Shown: positions 6,787 through 7,983 of the stretch, one piece after another
How the letters are laid out: every line of letters begins with the position of its first letter
Position numbering within the stretch: the first letter of the stretch is position 1
Assembly (NCBI GenBank): GCA_027296925.1
Contig: JAPUIP010000082.1
Coordinates: forward strand, 1-7,983
From: Candidatus Poribacteria bacterium
GTDB lineage: Bacteria > Poribacteria > WGA-4E > PCPOR2b
DNA length: 7,983 nucleotides
Reading direction: 5' to 3'
Made by a program: the position numbers and the translations under genes
The notes under the pieces: generated by a model
Seen by the model: only the letters and a program-made list of their open reading frames with translations
What the model was told of the DNA's origin: nothing
The model's database searches: none

Positions 6787-7983
6787 TCATTTTCTCATCA
6801 CTGCCATACGCCGGGTGTCAACGGATTGTCCATTTACTTTCAACGTATAAAAGTATATCCCACCGGCGACCTTTTCGCCACTGGCGTTTCGCCCATTCCA
6901 AGGCGCCGCCCGATCCGGCAACACATAGCGGCCTTCCGCTTGAGCACCCAATTTAATCGAATGAACCAGGCGTCCGAACACATTGTGGATGTCGAGAGTC
7001 ACACGGCCGGGCTGCAATAATTGATAGGGGATATGCGTGCTCTCATCCAATGGATTCGGGTAGTTTTGGAATAACCGGGACTCGGCAATCGCAGGCTGGG
7101 GGTTTGGCTGCTCAGGTTCACTATAGAGCGGTGTTACATAGATGCCCGCTGTCGTCGCAGCATAAAGCATAAGGTTGACTGGATCGATGGACAGATCATT
7201 GACCTCAACCGCCTCAAGCCCACTGGAATAGGTTTGCCATGGTGAATCCGCGTCCGGCTTGACATAGACGCTGTGAGGATGTTTCCCGTCTCCCGTGATC
7301 ATGGCTGCATAAAGACGGTCTGGGATTTTGGGGTCTGGGACGAAGCTCACGACACCGGAGGCGATGGGCCCTTTGAAATCAGGTCTAGGCGGCAATCCCT
7401 GAGATTTCTCCACCCATTCCCCATCAACGGTCAACTCAAAGAACTGAAACTGATTCGTCGCCACATAGAGCACATCCGGCTGGTGAGGGGAAACCTCCAT
7501 TTCTTGGATCCACTCCTGTTTGGATTCCAGCACGTCAGGCAAAGGCACTTTGCGCCAACGGGCACCGCCATCATTACTTCTATAAATATGGCTCCACCGC
7601 CCGACTCCAAACTCGACATCATGGGCAAGTACGTATACCGTTTCCGGGGCTGCGAACGAAACAAAGGCTTGCACATAGGCGGGCCCTTCCTTCAACTTCT
7701 TCCACGTCCGCCCCCCATCGTCTGTTTTATATACATCACCTGTTGATGCTAGCTCACCGACTGCCCAAAAGAACCATGTACAGAGGTAGGCTGTGTTGGC
7801 ATACCTTGGATCGATCGTTAGGGAAACAGGACTACTTTCAGTGGGTGGGTTTTCAGATCGGGTCTCCCAGCTATCGCCCGCATATCGACTTTTTATGATT
7901 TCGACTTTTCTACCGGGCGGATCTCGATAAGCAATAAGCTGGTGAGGAAGGGTTGGTGAAACGGCAACGGTTGCCTGGACTTC
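6787..7983 (-). CDS. Exported BNR/Asp-box beta-propeller protein with FlgD-like sorting tail (5' partial)
   Basis: The frame is open from the right edge, so the N-terminus and any signal peptide are missing; at least 398 residues are present. The first part repeats Asp-box motifs of the sialidase/BNR type: KTDDGGRTWKKL (bases 7728-7693) and RSNDGGARWRKV (7581-7546) are clear, and degenerate copies lie near 7899-7861 and 7269-7234. Short strands such as TVYVLA, DVLYVAT, DRLYAAM and LMLYAAT alternate with them, as in a beta-propeller. The last 97 residues (about 7080-6790) form a FlgD/type IX-like tail starting with NYPNP (7065-7051) and ending with GIYFYTLKVNG and a basic RRMAVMRK. Such tails occur on exported proteins of FCB-type and Poribacteria-like bacteria. 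The Asp-box fold is shared by sialidases, photosystem assembly factors and sortilin-like proteins, and no enzyme active site can be seen. A structural or binding role outside the cell is the cautious reading. Confidence 0.85.
   Translation of the reverse strand, partial: EVQATVAVSPTLPHQLIAYRDPPGRKVEIIKSRYAGDSWETRSENPPTESSPVSLTIDPRYANTAYLCTWFFWAVGELASTGDVYKTDDGGRTWKKLKEGPAYVQAFVSFAAPETVYVLAHDVEFGVGRWSHIYRSNDGGARWRKVPLPDVLESKQEWIQEMEVSPHQPDVLYVATNQFQFFELTVDGEWVEKSQGLPPRPDFKGPIASGVVSFVPDPKIPDRLYAAMITGDGKHPHSVYVKPDADSPWQTYSSGLEAVEVNDLSIDPVNLMLYAATTAGIYVTPLYSEPEQPNPQPAIAESRLFQNYPNPLDESTHIPYQLLQPGRVTLDIHNVFGRLVHSIKLGAQAEGRYVLPDRAAPWNGRNASGEKVAGGIYFYTLKVNGQSVDTRRMAVMRK

Noticed and set aside
6016..7020. 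Long + strand open frame of 334 codons opposite the Gfo/Idh/MocA and BNR genes
   Set aside because: The translation has no recognisable domain, and it crosses two well-supported - strand genes with intact motifs. It is a shadow frame.

Overview
The window holds seven protein-coding genes and no RNA genes, CRISPR array, insertion sequence or phage gene. Five genes run on the + strand: a class III nucleotide cyclase cut by the left edge, an enolase-superfamily dipeptide epimerase, ATP-dependent PEP carboxykinase, a short-chain dehydrogenase resembling dihydropteridine reductase, and a protein of the formylglycine-generating-enzyme fold. Two run on the - strand: a Gfo/Idh/MocA dehydrogenase and an exported BNR-repeat protein cut by the right edge.

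Organism: a free-living or symbiotic bacterium of the FCB/PVC-adjacent candidate phyla is likely, with Candidatus Poribacteria the best guess. The main reason is the C-terminal tail of the last gene. It has an N-Y-P-N-P start, an IPYQL strand, a W-N-G-R-N-x-x-G-E core and a G-I-Y-F-Y-T-L end, a FlgD-like/type IX-style sorting tail typical of those groups. The mix of FGE-fold, Gfo/Idh/MocA and mandelate racemase-like genes fits too. This is inference from sequence style, not a phylogeny.

Layout: 2-1327 is the end of a membrane-anchored cyclase with a PilZ-like C-terminal domain. Only 13 bases after its stop lies a near-consensus sigma-70 promoter (TTGACA, 18 bp, extended TATACT) that should drive the epimerase (1425-2435). 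It may also serve pckA (2500-4089), the SDR (4181-4894) and the FGE-like gene (4901-5683), since I see no terminator between them; the last two are 6 bp apart. A 53-bp convergent junction follows. On the - strand the BNR protein (7983-6787) precedes the Gfo/Idh/MocA gene (6723-5737).

Working together: pckA is a central gluconeogenic enzyme, the epimerase probably handles cell-wall-type dipeptides, and the SDR and Gfo/Idh/MocA proteins are oxidoreductases of unknown substrate. This reads as ordinary metabolic gene content. I find no convincing new multi-gene system. The points worth a second look are at residue level: the DHPR-like SDR without the catalytic Ser, the FGE-fold protein without the catalytic Cys pair, and the cyclase with an unusual purine-selecting pair.
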